Source: Pseudomonas sp. DTU_2021_1001937_2_SI_NGA_ILE_001 (GTDB taxonomy: Bacteria > Pseudomonadota > Gammaproteobacteria > Pseudomonadales > Pseudomonadaceae). From it: a stretch of DNA of 64,000 nucleotides. Under the pieces are notes generated by a model. That model was given only the letters and a program-made list of their open reading frames with translations. It did no database searches and had not been told where the DNA came from. The stretch's first letter is position 1; each line of letters begins with the position of its first letter. Location of the stretch: the NCBI RefSeq assembly GCF_032463525.1, contig NZ_CP135971.1, positions 2,046,001-2,110,000 on the forward strand. The letters run 5' to 3'. A program made the position numbers and the translations under genes. This document shows, piece by piece, positions 19,777-29,453 of this stretch.

Positions 19777-21831
19777 ATGTCTTCTATCGCTACTCCCGTT
19801 ACCCCTCCGGTGGCCCGCAAGGGCGACGGTGCAGACCCTTACGCCTGGCTGCAGGAACGCGACACCAGCGAGGTCCTCGAACACCTGAAGGCCGAGAACG
19901 CCTACCTCGATCAGAACCTGGCGGACCAGCAGGCACTGCGCGAAACCCTGTTCCAGGAGATCAAGGGCCGCATCCAGGAAACCGACCTGTCGCTGCCCTC
20001 GCCCTGGGGGCCGTACCTCTATTACACGCGTACCACCGCCGGCGACGAATATGCTCGCCACTACCGCTGCCCGCGTCCGGCAGGCAATGGCTGCGAAGCC
20101 GACGAAAGCCAGGAGCAACTGCTGCTCGACCCCAACCAACTGGCGGCTGGCGGCTTCCTCTCGCTGGGCACCTTCAGCATCAGCCCCGACCACCAGCGTC
20201 TGGCCTACAGCCTGGACACCTCGGGCGACGAGATCTACCAGTTGTTCGTCAAGGAACTGGGCACCGGCGAAGTCCGCGCCCTGCCCTTCGAAAACTGCGA
20301 CGGCAGCATGACCTGGGCCAACGACAGCCAGACGCTGTTCTTCGGCGAGCTGGACGACACCCACCGTCCCTGGAAGCTCTACCGTCACCGCCTGGGCGAC
20401 GCCTCGGCCACCGAGGTATTCTGCGAGCCGGACGGACGTTTCTTCCTGCATTGCGGGCGCAGCAGCTCCGAGCGCCAGTTGCTCCTGCAACTGGGCAGCA
20501 AGACCACCAGCGAAGCCTGGGTACTGGATGCCGACCAGCCGCAGCAGGCCTTCACCTGCCTGGCGCCGCGCGAGGAAGGCCATGAGTACGACGTCGACCA
20601 CGGCCTGCTGAACGGCCAGTGGACCTGGTTCATCCGCAGCAACCAAGACGGCATCAACTTCGCCCTGTACCAGGCGCCGGCCACCTCCATTCCCAAGCGC
20701 AGCGACTGGAAGCCGCTGGTGCCGCACAGCGATACGGTGATGCTCGACGGCCTGACCCTCAACGCCAAGGCCCTCACCCTGAGCCTGCGCGAAGGCGGCC
20801 TGCCGGTCATCGAGGTGCGCCCCGAAGGTCTGCCGGCCTATCGCGTGCAACTGCCTGATGCCGCCTACAGCCTGTACGTGCAGGACAGCCTGGAGTTCGA
20901 CAGCGACCGTATCCGCCTGCGCTACCAGTCGCTCAATCGCCCAGCGCAGGTGCGCCAGCTGCTGCTGGCCAACGGTGAGCAGCAGGTGCTCAAGCAGACC
21001 CCGGTGCTCGGCGAATTCGACGCCGATGCCTACGTCAGCCAGCGCCTGTGGGCCACCGCGGCCGACGGCACCCAGATACCGATCAGCCTGGTGATGCGCC
21101 GCGACCGAGTGGGCCAGCCAGCGCCGCTGTACCTGTATGGCTACGGTGCCTACGGGGCCAGCCTCGACCCGTGGTTTTCCCATGCACGCCTGAGCCTGCT
21201 CGACCGCGGCGTGGCCTTCGCCATCGCCCATGTGCGCGGCGGTGGCGAGCTGGGCGAAGCCTGGTACCGGGCCGGCAAGCAGGAACACAAGCACAACACC
21301 TTCGGCGACTTCATCGCTTGCGCCGAACACCTGATCGCCTGCGGCGTCACTCGCGCCGATCAGCTGGTGATCAGCGGTGGCAGCGCCGGTGGCCTGTTGA
21401 TCGGCGCAGTGCTCAACCAGCGCCCCGAACTTTTCCGCGCAGCGATTGCCGAAGTGCCATTCGTGGACGTGCTCAATACCATGCTCGACCCGGACCTGCC
21501 GCTGACCGTCACCGAGTACGATGAGTGGGGTAATCCCGAGGAGCCCGAGGTGTACGCACGCATCAAGGGCTATGCGCCCTACGAGAACGTGCAGGCCCAG
21601 GCCTACCCGGCGCTGCTGGTGATCGCCGGCTACAACGACAGCCGCGTGCAGTACTGGGAAGCCGCCAAGTGGGTCGCCAGGCTGCGCGAACTGAAGACCG
21701 ACGCCAACCTGCTGCTGCTCAAGACCGAGCTGGGTGCCGGACATGGCGGCATGAGCGGGCGCTACCAGGGCCTGCGCGATGTCGCACTGGAATACGGCTT
21801 CGTGTTCAAGGTACTCGGCCTGACCCCTTGA
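19777..21831 (+). CDS. ptrB: oligopeptidase B (S9A prolyl oligopeptidase family)
   Basis: 684 aa. A beta-propeller covers about residues 70-400 and the alpha/beta hydrolase domain lies at the C-terminus. The catalytic serine is in GGSAGG (about 530-535), the aspartate in GYNDSRVQYWE (about 615) and the histidine in GAGHGGMSG (about 651). Oligopeptidase B cleaves short peptides after arginine and lysine in the cytosol. The N-terminus starts at the ATG at 19777. A GC-rich hairpin follows the stop codon. Confidence 0.93.
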   Translation: MSSIATPVTPPVARKGDGADPYAWLQERDTSEVLEHLKAENAYLDQNLADQQALRETLFQEIKGRIQETDLSLPSPWGPYLYYTRTTAGDEYARHYRCPRPAGNGCEADESQEQLLLDPNQLAAGGFLSLGTFSISPDHQRLAYSLDTSGDEIYQLFVKELGTGEVRALPFENCDGSMTWANDSQTLFFGELDDTHRPWKLYRHRLGDASATEVFCEPDGRFFLHCGRSSSERQLLLQLGSKTTSEAWVLDADQPQQAFTCLAPREEGHEYDVDHGLLNGQWTWFIRSNQDGINFALYQAPATSIPKRSDWKPLVPHSDTVMLDGLTLNAKALTLSLREGGLPVIEVRPEGLPAYRVQLPDAAYSLYVQDSLEFDSDRIRLRYQSLNRPAQVRQLLLANGEQQVLKQTPVLGEFDADAYVSQRLWATAADGTQIPISLVMRRDRVGQPAPLYLYGYGAYGASLDPWFSHARLSLLDRGVAFAIAHVRGGGELGEAWYRAGKQEHKHNTFGDFIACAEHLIACGVTRADQLVISGGSAGGLLIGAVLNQRPELFRAAIAEVPFVDVLNTMLDPDLPLTVTEYDEWGNPEEPEVYARIKGYAPYENVQAQAYPALLVIAGYNDSRVQYWEAAKWVARLRELKTDANLLLLKTELGAGHGGMSGRYQGLRDVALEYGFVFKVLGLTP

Positions 21832-21840
21832 ATCCCGGCC

Positions 21841-21865
21841 GCCTGCCCCGCCGTTCGGGGCAGGC
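21841..21865 (+). terminator. hairpin after ptrB
   Basis: A 9-bp GC stem (21841-21849 with 21857-21865) lies 10 bp after the ptrB stop. There is no T run, so terminator activity is uncertain. Confidence 0.4.
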
Positions 21866-21911
21866 ATGGCCACGCGGCCCTCTACAGGATCAACCGGAAC
21901 AAGACCGAACC

Positions 21912-22385
21912 ATGTCCGAACCGTCCAACCTCAATACCGCGATCTACGACATGCTGCTCGACTGCGGCCTGTTCGACTCGCTGCCGCCAAGCGACCTGGC
22001 CAGTGTCGCCGGCTATTTCAGCATCACTGACTTCACCCGCGACCAGGTGATCTTCAACGAAGGCGATGCCGGCACCTTCATGTGCATCATCCACCAGGGC
22101 AGCGTGGTGGTGCGCAAGCTCAACCCCGATGGCAAGCCGGTGGACATCGCCACCCTGCGCCGCGGACGCGCCCTGGGCGAGATGGCGGTCCTGGACGGCG
22201 AGCGCCGCTCGGCCAGTTGCATCGCGGCCAGTGACTGCCAGTTGCTGACCCTGGGCCGCGACTCGCTGGACAAGATGATCGAGGAAATGCCCAAGATGGC
22301 CGCACGGATCATCCGCGCCCTGGCCATCTCGCTGTCCAAGCGTCTGCGCATGGTGGATGGCCAATTGCTCGCACAGCAGGTGTGA
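21912..22385 (+). CDS. cyclic nucleotide-binding domain protein
   Basis: 157 aa. A single CNB domain spans about residues 25-145: FNEGDAGTFMCIIHQGSVVV at the beta-roll start and RRGRALGEMAVLDGERRSASCIA as the phosphate-binding cassette, where GEMA..R..S are the ligand-contact positions. No helix-turn-helix or output domain is present, so it is not a classical Crp/Fnr regulator. It may bind cAMP or another nucleotide and act through a partner, or be a non-binding remnant. Confidence 0.85.
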   Translation: MSEPSNLNTAIYDMLLDCGLFDSLPPSDLASVAGYFSITDFTRDQVIFNEGDAGTFMCIIHQGSVVVRKLNPDGKPVDIATLRRGRALGEMAVLDGERRSASCIAASDCQLLTLGRDSLDKMIEEMPKMAARIIRALAISLSKRLRMVDGQLLAQQV

Positions 22386-22391
22386 AACACG

Positions 22392-22428
22392 CCGCCAGCG
22401 ACTAGACTGGCGGGGTATTTCTTTTTCG
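22392..22428 (+). terminator. weak terminator after CNB gene
   Basis: A 7-bp stem (22392-22398 with 22407-22413) is followed by GTATTTC and TTTTT, upstream of the HNH gene. Confidence 0.45.
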
Positions 22429-22442
22429 CATCAGGCACGCCC

Positions 22443-22808
22443 ATGACCACCCCGTCGAACACCTCCAAACTGGACCGCATCCTTGCCGAAACCCAACGCG
22501 AACGCGAAAGGGGCTACCGGGAAAAGGCCCTGCGCATGTACCCGCATGTCTGCGGTCGCTGCGCCCGGGAGTTTTCCGGCAAGCGCCTGAGCGAGCTGAC
22601 CGTGCATCACCGTGACCACAACCACGACAACAACCCGCAGGACGGCTCCAACTGGGAGCTGCTGTGCCTGTACTGCCACGACAACGAGCATGCCCGCTAC
22701 ACCGACCAGCAGTATTTCAGCGAAGAGTCGCTGAGCACGCCGAAGATCGCCAAGGCCACGCACAACCCGTTTGCAGCCCTGGCCGGGTTGATGAAGAAGG
22801 ACGACTGA
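22443..22808 (+). CDS. YajD-like HNH nuclease family protein
   Basis: 121 aa. A zinc-ribbon HNH fold is visible: CGRCAREF, LTVHHRDHNHDNN (the HHxxHNHxxN nuclease core) and LLCLYCHDNEHAR with the second CxxC-like pair and the final histidine. YajD family members are small stand-alone HNH proteins of unknown physiological target. It is the last gene before the copper operon and is separated from it by about 130 bp. Confidence 0.85.
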   Translation: MTTPSNTSKLDRILAETQRERERGYREKALRMYPHVCGRCAREFSGKRLSELTVHHRDHNHDNNPQDGSNWELLCLYCHDNEHARYTDQQYFSEESLSTPKIAKATHNPFAALAGLMKKDD

Positions 22809-22855
22809 TCGAATTCGCAGCGTCTCGCGCCGCCACCTCGCCCGTGCCGGTGAGC

Positions 22856-22870
22856 TGACACAAATGTAAT
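22856..22870 (+). promoter_or_regulatory. candidate CopR (cop box) operator
   Basis: TGACA, four bases, then TGTAAT, 70 bp upstream of the copA start. This matches the imperfect inverted half-site form I associate with CopR/CusR-type copper-responsive boxes in Pseudomonas. No copR or copS gene is in the window. Confidence 0.55.
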
Positions 22871-22939
22871 CACCCGCCCCGGCCCCGTGTGGCATCGTCC
22901 CGTCCGACGCATCGCTTGCGAAGGACGGACTTCACCGCC

Positions 22940-24697
22940 ATGGCTTTCAATACTTCACGACGCACCTTCGTTCAGGGCCTGGCGGCCGGTAGCCTGCTGG
23001 GCGGCCTGGGCCTGTGGCCGCTGCCCTTGCGCGCCGCCGGCAATACCGCACTGCAGGAACTGCGCGGCAACGAATTCGACCTGTGGATCGGCGAGACGCC
23101 GGTGAACCTTACCGGCCAGCCACGCACCGCGCTGACCGTCAACGGCGGCCTGCCCGGCCCGCTGCTGCGCTGGCGCGAGGGCGACACGGTGACCTTGCGG
23201 GTGCGTAATCGCCTGAACCAGGACACCTCCATCCACTGGCACGGCATCATCCTGCCGGCCAACATGGACGGCGTGCCTGGCCTGAGCTTCGCCGGCATTG
23301 CCCCCGGCGGGCTGTATGAATACCGCTTCAAGATCCGCCAGCACGGTACCTACTGGTACCACAGCCATTCCGGCCTGCAGGAACAGGCCGGCGTCTACGG
23401 GCCACTGATCATCGACGCGCGCGAACCGGAACCCTTCGAGTACCAGCGCGAGCACGTGGTGATGCTCAGCGACTGGACCGACGAACAACCCGCCACCCTG
23501 CTGCGCAAGCTCAAGCAACAGGGCGACTATTACAACCGCCACCAGCGCACCCTGGGTGACTTCATCGACAACGTGGGCCGCGATGGCTGGCAGCAGACCG
23601 TCGCCGAGCGGCGCATGTGGGCCCAGATGCGCATGAACCCCACCGACATCGCCGACGTCGGCGGCGCCACCTACACCTACCTGATGAATGGCCTGCCCCC
23701 GGGCATGAACTGGACCGGGCTGTTCACGCCGGGCGAGAAGGTGCGCCTGCGCCTGATCAACGGCTCGGCGATGAGCTACTTCGACCTGCGCATCCCCGGC
23801 CTGAAGATGACCGTGGTGGCTGCCGACGGCCTGCACGTCGAACCGGTGGTCGTCGACGAGCTGCGCATCGCCGTGGCGGAAACCTTCGATGTGATCGTCG
23901 AGCCGAGCGCGCCGGCCTACACCCTGTTCGCCCAGGCCATGGACCGCAGCGGCTTCGCCTGCGGCACCCTGGCCAGCCGCCGCGGCCTTCGCGCGCCGCT
24001 GCTGGCGCTGGATCCGCGCCCACTGTTGAGCATGAGCGACATGGGCATGGACCACGGCGAAATGCCTGGCATGCAGCACGACAGCAAGCGTCGGGACAGC
24101 ATGACACACGGCGCCATGGCGAATATGGATCACGCCGCCATGGGCCACACCGGCATGAGCCAGCCCTCCACGTCCATCGACCACCCGGCCAGCGAAGCCG
24201 ACAATCCGCTGGTCGACATGCAGGCCAGCCACCCCACCGCCAGGCTCGACGATCCCGGCATCGGCCTGCGCGACAACGGCCGGCGGGTGCTGACCTATGC
24301 CGACCTGCGCAGCACCTTCGCCGACCCCGATGGCCGCGAGCCGACCCGCACCCTCGAACTGCACCTCACCGGGCACATGGAAAAATTCGCCTGGTCGTTC
24401 GACGGCGTGAAGTTTTCCGATGCCGAGCCGCTGCGCCTCACCTACGGCGAGCGGGTACGTATCGTGCTGATCAACGACACCATGATGACCCACCCCATTC
24501 ACCTGCACGGCATGTGGAGCGACCTGGAAGACGAGCACGGACGCTTCAAGGTACGCAAGCACACCCTCGACATGCCGCCGGGCACGCGGCGCAGCTACCG
24601 GGTCAGCGCCGATGCCCTGGGCCGCTGGGCCTATCACTGCCACCTGCTGTATCACATGGAAACCGGCATGTTCCGGGAAGTGAGGGTCGAAGAATGA
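22940..24697 (+). CDS. copA: copper-resistance multicopper oxidase CopA
   Basis: 585 aa from the ATG at 22940. A twin-arginine signal (SRRTFVQG, cleavage after LRAAG) sends it folded to the periplasm. Copper-site motifs are all present: [22 protein letters not shown] and [13 protein letters not shown] Met/His-rich insertion (about residues 370-430) has several MxxM and DHxxM repeats, the type that binds extra Cu(I). It oxidises Cu(I) and sequesters copper. Its stop overlaps the copB start by ATGA, so the two are coupled; copC and copD are not adjacent. Confidence 0.95.
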   Translation: MAFNTSRRTFVQGLAAGSLLGGLGLWPLPLRAAGNTALQELRGNEFDLWIGETPVNLTGQPRTALTVNGGLPGPLLRWREGDTVTLRVRNRLNQDTSIHWHGIILPANMDGVPGLSFAGIAPGGLYEYRFKIRQHGTYWYHSHSGLQEQAGVYGPLIIDAREPEPFEYQREHVVMLSDWTDEQPATLLRKLKQQGDYYNRHQRTLGDFIDNVGRDGWQQTVAERRMWAQMRMNPTDIADVGGATYTYLMNGLPPGMNWTGLFTPGEKVRLRLINGSAMSYFDLRIPGLKMTVVAADGLHVEPVVVDELRIAVAETFDVIVEPSAPAYTLFAQAMDRSGFACGTLASRRGLRAPLLALDPRPLLSMSDMGMDHGEMPGMQHDSKRRDSMTHGAMANMDHAAMGHTGMSQPSTSIDHPASEADNPLVDMQASHPTARLDDPGIGLRDNGRRVLTYADLRSTFADPDGREPTRTLELHLTGHMEKFAWSFDGVKFSDAEPLRLTYGERVRIVLINDTMMTHPIHLHGMWSDLEDEHGRFKVRKHTLDMPPGTRRSYRVSADALGRWAYHCHLLYHMETGMFREVRVEE

Positions 24698-25617
24698 AGC
24701 GCATGCCCGTCTGGCGCGGCCCTACCCTGCTGCTGGGTGCCAGCCTGGCGCTGTTGCCGCCTTGCGGCGAAGCGGCCATGGACCACGCCGGCCACATGGA
24801 TATGGGAGCACCACCGCTCGGCAGCGTCGCAGCGCCCGCGCATGCCGATCACCCGATGCCTGCGGCAGGACAGCCTGATGCGCACGCCGGCCACCACGCT
24901 CCGGCCGAGCCTGGCGCACCCTCCCCGGTGCCCGCCCTGACCGACGCCGACCGCGCGGCGGTGTATCAGGACCCCGCCGGTCACCGCATGCACGACGACG
25001 CCTGGCGTCATCAGCTGCGGATGGACCGCCTGGAATGGCAAGACGCCCGGCATGGCAGTGCACTGGCGTGGGACCTCGACGGCTGGGTCGGTGGCGATAT
25101 CAACCGCCTGTGGCTGCGGTCGGAGGGCGAACGCAGCCAGGGCCGCACCGAGCACGCCGAGGTGCAGGCGCTCTGGGGCCACGCGATCTCACCCTGGTGG
25201 GACCTGCTCGGCGGCCTGCGCCAGGATTTCCAGCCCGGCAGCCCGCAAACCTGGGCAGCACTCGGCATTCAGGGCACGCCGCTGTACGGACTGGAAACCG
25301 AGGCCACCGCCTACCTGGGCGAAGGCGGCCAGACCGCGCTGCGCCTGGAAGCCGAGTACGACCTGCTGCTGACCCAGCGGCTGATTCTGCAGCCCATGGC
25401 CGAACTCAACCTGTACGGTCGCAATGACCCGGCGCGCGAAGTCGGCACCGGCCTGGCCGACAGCGAGCTGGGGCTGCGCCTGCGCTATGAGCTGCACCGC
25501 GAATTCGCACCCTATGTCGGGGTGACCTGGAAACGCCTGCATGGCCAGAGTGCAGAGCTTGCGGATGATCCACGCAGCGAGGCGCGACTGGTGCTGGGGG
25601 TGCGATTCTGGTTCTGA
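24694..25617 (+). CDS. copB: copper-resistance outer membrane protein CopB
   Basis: 307 aa. It has an N-terminal signal peptide (about 1-27), a Met/His-rich segment [10 protein letters not shown] and further AHADHPM and DAHAGHH repeats, and then a beta-strand-rich C-terminal domain that ends in aromatic RFWF, as outer-membrane barrels do. [21 protein letters not shown] is the family signature. It acts with CopA in copper sequestration at the outer membrane. It is translationally coupled to copA through a 4-base overlap. Confidence 0.93.
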   Translation: MKRMPVWRGPTLLLGASLALLPPCGEAAMDHAGHMDMGAPPLGSVAAPAHADHPMPAAGQPDAHAGHHAPAEPGAPSPVPALTDADRAAVYQDPAGHRMHDDAWRHQLRMDRLEWQDARHGSALAWDLDGWVGGDINRLWLRSEGERSQGRTEHAEVQALWGHAISPWWDLLGGLRQDFQPGSPQTWAALGIQGTPLYGLETEATAYLGEGGQTALRLEAEYDLLLTQRLILQPMAELNLYGRNDPAREVGTGLADSELGLRLRYELHREFAPYVGVTWKRLHGQSAELADDPRSEARLVLGVRFWF

Positions 25618-25629
25618 GTCACACAGCCT

Positions 25630-25654
25630 TCGCGAGCAAGCTCGCTCCCACAGG
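25630..25654. repeat. single REP element
   Basis: GCGAGCAAGCTCGC palindrome (25632-25645) followed by TCCCACAGG, a common P. putida-type REP form, in the spacer between copB and the methyltransferase gene. Confidence 0.75.
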
Positions 25655-25715
25655 AGTCCGCAGGCGCTGAAAGTATTGCGTATACTGCCGGGCTTTCTTC
25701 CAGAGCACCTTCACC

Positions 25716-26216
25716 GTGGGCAACAAACGCTACGCCTGTATCGGCCTGTACAACCCCAAGTCACCGGAAAACGTCGGTTCCGTGATGCGCGCCGCCGGCT
25801 GCTACGGCGCCGCCTCGGTGTTCTACACCGGCAAGCGCTACGAGCGGGCTCGGGATTTCGTCACCGATACCAAGAAGATCCACCAGGACATCCCGCTGAT
25901 CGGCATTGAAGACCTGCGCCAGATCCTGCCCCTGGGCTGCACCCCGGTGGCCGTGGAACTGGTCGAAGGCGCCCGCCCGCTGCCCGAGTACACCCACCCG
26001 GACCGCGCGCTGTACATCTTCGGCCCCGAGGACGGCTCGCTGGACCAGGAAATTCGCGACTGGTGCGAGGACGTGGTGTACATCCCCACCGAGGGCTGCA
26101 TGAACCTCGCGGCAACGGTCAACGTGGTGCTCTACGACCGCCTGGTCAAGGGCAACAACACCCGCTCCGGCCCGCAGTTCGGTCGCGACAAGCTGGCACC
26201 TTCCGGCAGCCAGTGA
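25716..26216 (+). CDS. SpoU/TrmH-family RNA methyltransferase
   Basis: 166 aa with a GTG start at 25716; no in-frame ATG gives the expected N-terminus. SPOUT-fold motifs are seen in order: NPKSPENVGSVMRAAGCYGA (motif 1), LYIFGPEDGSL (motif 2) and IPTEGCMNLAATVNVVLYDRL (motif 3, the knot and SAM site). The family 2'-O-methylates tRNA or rRNA. It lacks an N-terminal RNA-binding extension, like TrmL. Which RNA is modified cannot be told from sequence. Confidence 0.9.
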   Translation: MGNKRYACIGLYNPKSPENVGSVMRAAGCYGAASVFYTGKRYERARDFVTDTKKIHQDIPLIGIEDLRQILPLGCTPVAVELVEGARPLPEYTHPDRALYIFGPEDGSLDQEIRDWCEDVVYIPTEGCMNLAATVNVVLYDRLVKGNNTRSGPQFGRDKLAPSGSQ

Positions 26217-26282
26217 CGCAATTGGCGGGAACGGTCGACAGGCCTGGCAGTCAGTTGTGATTCAACAGACTGGAGAGCCATC

Positions 26283-26648
26283 ATGAGCGAGACCCCGATC
26301 ATCGAACGCATCGACCGTCCACTGCCCGCCCCGCGTCCCGAGCAGAACGTACAGGGCTGGGAACGCATCACCTCGCTGGCTGGAGGCGTGGCACTGATGG
26401 GCAAAGGGGTGCGCCGCGGCGGCCTGCTGGGCCTGGTGCAGTTGGCCCTCGGCGGCGCGATACTGGCACGCGGCATCACCGGCCACTGTTCGGCCAAGAG
26501 CCTGCTGGAAAAGGGCCGCCAGGACCTGTACAGCGCACGCTCCGACATCGAACGCGCCGGCGCCGAGCTGCATGACCTGAAGAAACAGGCCGAGAAGGCC
26601 GCACCGAAGATCGTCGACGCGATCACCGAACCCAAGACTGGCGTCTGA
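26283..26648 (+). CDS. DUF2892 membrane protein
   Basis: 121 aa. The DUF2892 core runs NVQGWERITSLAGGVALMGKGV then a glycine-rich hydrophobic stretch LLGLVQLALGGAILARGITGHC, giving one or two membrane segments (about 32-70). A C-terminal helical, charged tail (about 75-115) could form a coiled coil. Function unknown; such domains are sometimes fused to rhodanese. The gene ends 5 bp from the convergent ycgN stop. Confidence 0.75.
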   Translation: MSETPIIERIDRPLPAPRPEQNVQGWERITSLAGGVALMGKGVRRGGLLGLVQLALGGAILARGITGHCSAKSLLEKGRQDLYSARSDIERAGAELHDLKKQAEKAAPKIVDAITEPKTGV

Positions 26649-26653
26649 CCCCC

Positions 26654-27100
26654 TCAGCCGGCGCGGAAGATCAGGTAATCCTCCCAGTCCTCCTCGGGCA
26701 CGCTGTCTTCACTGAGCATGCGACCGGACTGGGAGATGCGCTTGCGGTGCACCGCTTTCGGGTCGCCGCTGACCAAGTGGTGCCATGCCGGAAGGTCCTT
26801 GCCTTCGCTGACCAGGCGGTAGCCGCAGGTCGGTGGCAGCCACTTGAATGACTCTGCCTGGCCCGGCGTAAGCTGGATGCAGTCCGGCACCTTCTCGCGG
26901 CGATTGGGGTAATCGCTGCAACGGCAGGTCTTCAGGTCCAGCAGCCGACAGGCGATACGCGTGTAATAGACACTGTTGTCTTCCTCGTCCTCGAGCTTCT
27001 GCAGGCAGCACAAGCCGCAGCCGTCGCATAACGATTCCCATTCCTGCGGGCTGAGTTGGTCGAGCGTCTTGCGAGTCCAGAAGGGGTCGGCGGAGGTCAT
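26654..27100 (-). CDS. ycgN: YcgN family cysteine-cluster protein
   Basis: 148 aa from the ATG at 27100, which restores the family start. Clustered cysteines typical of the CxxCxxCC family are present: CDGCGLCC near residue 27, then [28 protein letters not shown], suggesting zinc or iron-sulfur binding. Function is unknown. In E. coli ycgN sits beside ycgL; here ycgL lies 2 kb away across two other genes, so the cluster is only partly kept. Confidence 0.88.
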   Translation of the reverse strand: MTSADPFWTRKTLDQLSPQEWESLCDGCGLCCLQKLEDEEDNSVYYTRIACRLLDLKTCRCSDYPNRREKVPDCIQLTPGQAESFKWLPPTCGYRLVSEGKDLPAWHHLVSGDPKAVHRKRISQSGRMLSEDSVPEEDWEDYLIFRAG

Positions 27101-27299
27101 GGCGCGGGCAGTGAATCCGGTGCGTGAAAAGGCCGCCAGTCTAGTGGCATGTGTGCAGCGGGCCAAGGGCTGGTCGTCGTTCGTGCCGCTTGTCAGTGAC
27201 GTCTTGTCGCAGTAGCTTTGGCTGGTTTCCCCCTTCCGATGCCTGCCGACCACGGCCCATCCAAGCCATGCCCTTCAATCGTTCACTCACGGGACAGCC

Positions 27300-27893
27300 A
27301 TGAGCACCAATCCTCGCGTAACCGATTTCGAAATCCACCCGCAATTCACCCAGCGCTGGTCGCCGCGCGCATTCAGCGACGCGCCGATTGCGCAAGAAAC
27401 CCTGCTCAGCTTCATCGAAGCCGCGCGTTGGGCGCCTTCGGCCTACAACTCGCAGCCCTGGCGCTTTCTCTATGCGCGTCGTGGCACCCCGAGCTGGGAG
27501 CGTTACCTGGGCCTGTTGAACGAATTCAACCGCAGCTGGGCGCAGCATGCCTCGGCGCTGGTCGTGGTCATCTCCAAGACCACCTTCGTAGCACCCGGCG
27601 CCAGCGAAGAGAGCCCGGCACTGTGGCACACCTTCGACACCGGCTCGGCCTGGGGCCTGTTTGCCCTGCAGGCCAGCCTCAGTGGCTGGCATACCCATGG
27701 CATGGCCGGGTTCGACCAGGACCTGACGCGCCGCGAGCTGAAGATTCCCGACGAGTACGCCATTCACGCGGTGATCGCCGTCGGCAAGGCCGGCGACAAG
27801 GCCAGCCTGCCGGAGTATCTGCAAGGCCGCGAAGCCCCGAGCCCGCGTCGCCCGGTCAAGGAACTGGCCGCCGAGGGTGATTTCAGCCTGTAA
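27300..27893 (+). CDS. nitroreductase family protein
   Basis: 197 aa. The FMN-binding motifs of the family are visible: RWSPRAFSD near the N-terminus and EAARWAPSAYNSQPWRF (about 40-56), then a later GSAWGLFALQASLSGWHTHGMAGF segment at the dimer interface. Such enzymes reduce nitroaromatics, quinones or related compounds with NAD(P)H. It is divergent from ycgN and followed by a REP-rich spacer. Confidence 0.88.
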   Translation: MSTNPRVTDFEIHPQFTQRWSPRAFSDAPIAQETLLSFIEAARWAPSAYNSQPWRFLYARRGTPSWERYLGLLNEFNRSWAQHASALVVVISKTTFVAPGASEESPALWHTFDTGSAWGLFALQASLSGWHTHGMAGFDQDLTRRELKIPDEYAIHAVIAVGKAGDKASLPEYLQGREAPSPRRPVKELAAEGDFSL

Positions 27894-27941
27894 GGTGCAT
27901 TACGGCCCTGCGGGACCGGCTTCAGCCGAGACTCTTTTCGC

Positions 27942-28098
27942 GGCTGAAGCCAATACTGTTCGCTTAAGCGGCATGTGGCCCGGTGGGAGCGGCTTTAGCC
28001 GCGAAAGGGCCAGGAAATTCACTGAATCTGTTGTGAACAGGAGGTCGCTTCGCGGCTGAAGCCGCTCCTACCCGGTCTAACTGGCCAGTATTGCGGCT
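27942..28098. repeat. REP-containing repeat block, copy 2
   Basis: About 157 bp, near-identical to 14564-14722, including the non-palindromic spacer between the two inverted REPs. It sits between the 3' ends of the convergent nitroreductase and dehydrogenase genes. Confidence 0.85.
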
Positions 28099-28124
28099 GA
28101 AGCTGCTCCTGGCTGGCTCAGGGC

Positions 28125-29057
28125 TCAGTAGCCCTTGTTGAAGTCCACCTCGCCGCGCAGCGTTTCACCGGCCTGAAAGGCTCGCAGATTGTCCAGGAAC
28201 AGCCCGGTCATGGCCGCCGGCGAGGTCGGCGCCGAGCTGTGCCCGGTCAGCAGCAGGCCATAGGCGGTCCAGAACGGATGCCGCTGCGGCAGCGGCTCCT
28301 GGCGGCAGACATCGATCACCGCACCGGCCAGCAGGCCATCCTTCAACGCCGCCACCAGGTCCGCGTCGACCACCGCCACACCCCGCCCGGCATTGATGAA
28401 CAGCGCCGTGGGCTTGAAGCACGCAAACAGTCGTGCATCGTAAAGGTCATGGGTCTGGGGGGTATTGGGCAGCAGGTTGATGACGTAATCCATGTCACCG
28501 AGCAGCTCGGGCATGTCCTGCAGGCTGACCACCTGTTCGAAACCCCGCTCCTCACGCGCGGTGGACGCCACGCCATACAGTTGCACGCCGAACGGCTTGA
28601 GGAACTGCGCCACGCTGCGACCGATGTCACCGGTGCCGACGATCAGCACCTTGCGCCCGGCCAGGCTCTGGCCCGGACGGTTGTCCCACTTGCGCTCGAC
28701 CTGGCTCATCAAGCGAGCCAGGACCTCACGTTCGTGCCCGAGCATGTAGGTGAGCATGTATTCGGCCATCACCTGGCCGAAGATGCCCACCGCCCGGCTC
28801 AGCCGGTAATCACGCGGCAGGCGCTCGTCCAGCAGCGGGGTGATCCCGGCCCAGGTGGACTGTATCCATTGCGGCTTGCTGCCCTGTAGCAGCAGGCTGG
28901 CCAGCAGGTCGGGCTGGCCCAGCCAGACCTGCGCTTGAGGGGCCATCGCCGCCAGCTGCGCGGAGTCGCCGCTGCTGAGAATTTCGATATCGGGTGCGGC
29001 TTCCTGCAGCAGACGGGTGTAGAGAAGGTAATCATGTTCGGCGATCAGAACGCGCAT
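28125..29057 (-). CDS. D-2-hydroxyacid dehydrogenase (GhrA-like)
   Basis: 310 aa from the ATG at 29057. The NAD(P) site is VGTGDIGRSVAQFLKPFGV (about 139-157). The substrate-binding arginine lies in NAGRGVAVVDADL, the acid-base pair includes the glutamate in VCRQEPLP and the histidine in TGHSSAPT. The GhrA type reduces glyoxylate and hydroxypyruvate; the exact substrate here is inferred. A much longer ORF upstream is an artefact of GC-rich sequence that overlaps ycgL. Confidence 0.87.
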   Translation of the reverse strand: MRVLIAEHDYLLYTRLLQEAAPDIEILSSGDSAQLAAMAPQAQVWLGQPDLLASLLLQGSKPQWIQSTWAGITPLLDERLPRDYRLSRAVGIFGQVMAEYMLTYMLGHEREVLARLMSQVERKWDNRPGQSLAGRKVLIVGTGDIGRSVAQFLKPFGVQLYGVASTAREERGFEQVVSLQDMPELLGDMDYVINLLPNTPQTHDLYDARLFACFKPTALFINAGRGVAVVDADLVAALKDGLLAGAVIDVCRQEPLPQRHPFWTAYGLLLTGHSSAPTSPAAMTGLFLDNLRAFQAGETLRGEVDFNKGY

Positions 29058-29148
29058 GCGGGCAATCCGGGGAGACTTAGACGTCTGGCAAACGGGAATG
29101 GGAAGCCTCGCTCGACCGGCGCCGCACGGGTGCCGGGAGCAGGTGAAA

Positions 29149-29442
29149 TCATGCCGGGTCGTTGCGACGCAGCAGCTCTTCAGGCAGGTGTTCGATGTAC
29201 TCGTCTTCAGGCGGCGGCATCTGCAGGTGGTAACCCTGGTTGTCGAGGTTCTCCAGCACCTTGGCGATGTCCTCACGGGCCAGCTTGCGCTCCGGGGTCA
29301 GGACCAGGTCGAAGGCGTGTTGCGGGGTACCAAAGACCGTCAGCAGGCCCTCGGGCACGCGGGTCAGCACGTCGCTCTTGAGCACGTACAGGTACATTTC
29401 GTTCTTTTTCGGGCTGCGGTAGATGGAGCAGATACGTTTCAA
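29149..29442 (-). CDS. ycgL: YcgL domain protein
   Basis: 97 aa from a TTG start at 29442, chosen because it gives the family N-terminus [19 protein letters not shown] and has AGGAGA 6-11 bp upstream. The other ORF start at 29457 has no site. The YcgL fold is a small alpha/beta domain of unknown function. It lies 11 bp after rnd on the same strand, a pairing known in other gamma-proteobacteria. Confidence 0.88.
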   Translation of the reverse strand: MKRICSIYRSPKKNEMYLYVLKSDVLTRVPEGLLTVFGTPQHAFDLVLTPERKLAREDIAKVLENLDNQGYHLQMPPPEDEYIEHLPEELLRRNDPA

Positions 29443-29453
29443 GGCTGTTCTCC

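Noticed and set aside
19762-21873. 703-codon minus-strand ORF opposite ptrB
   Set aside because: Shadow of oligopeptidase B codon bias; translation shows low-complexity V, A, G, Q, no domain.
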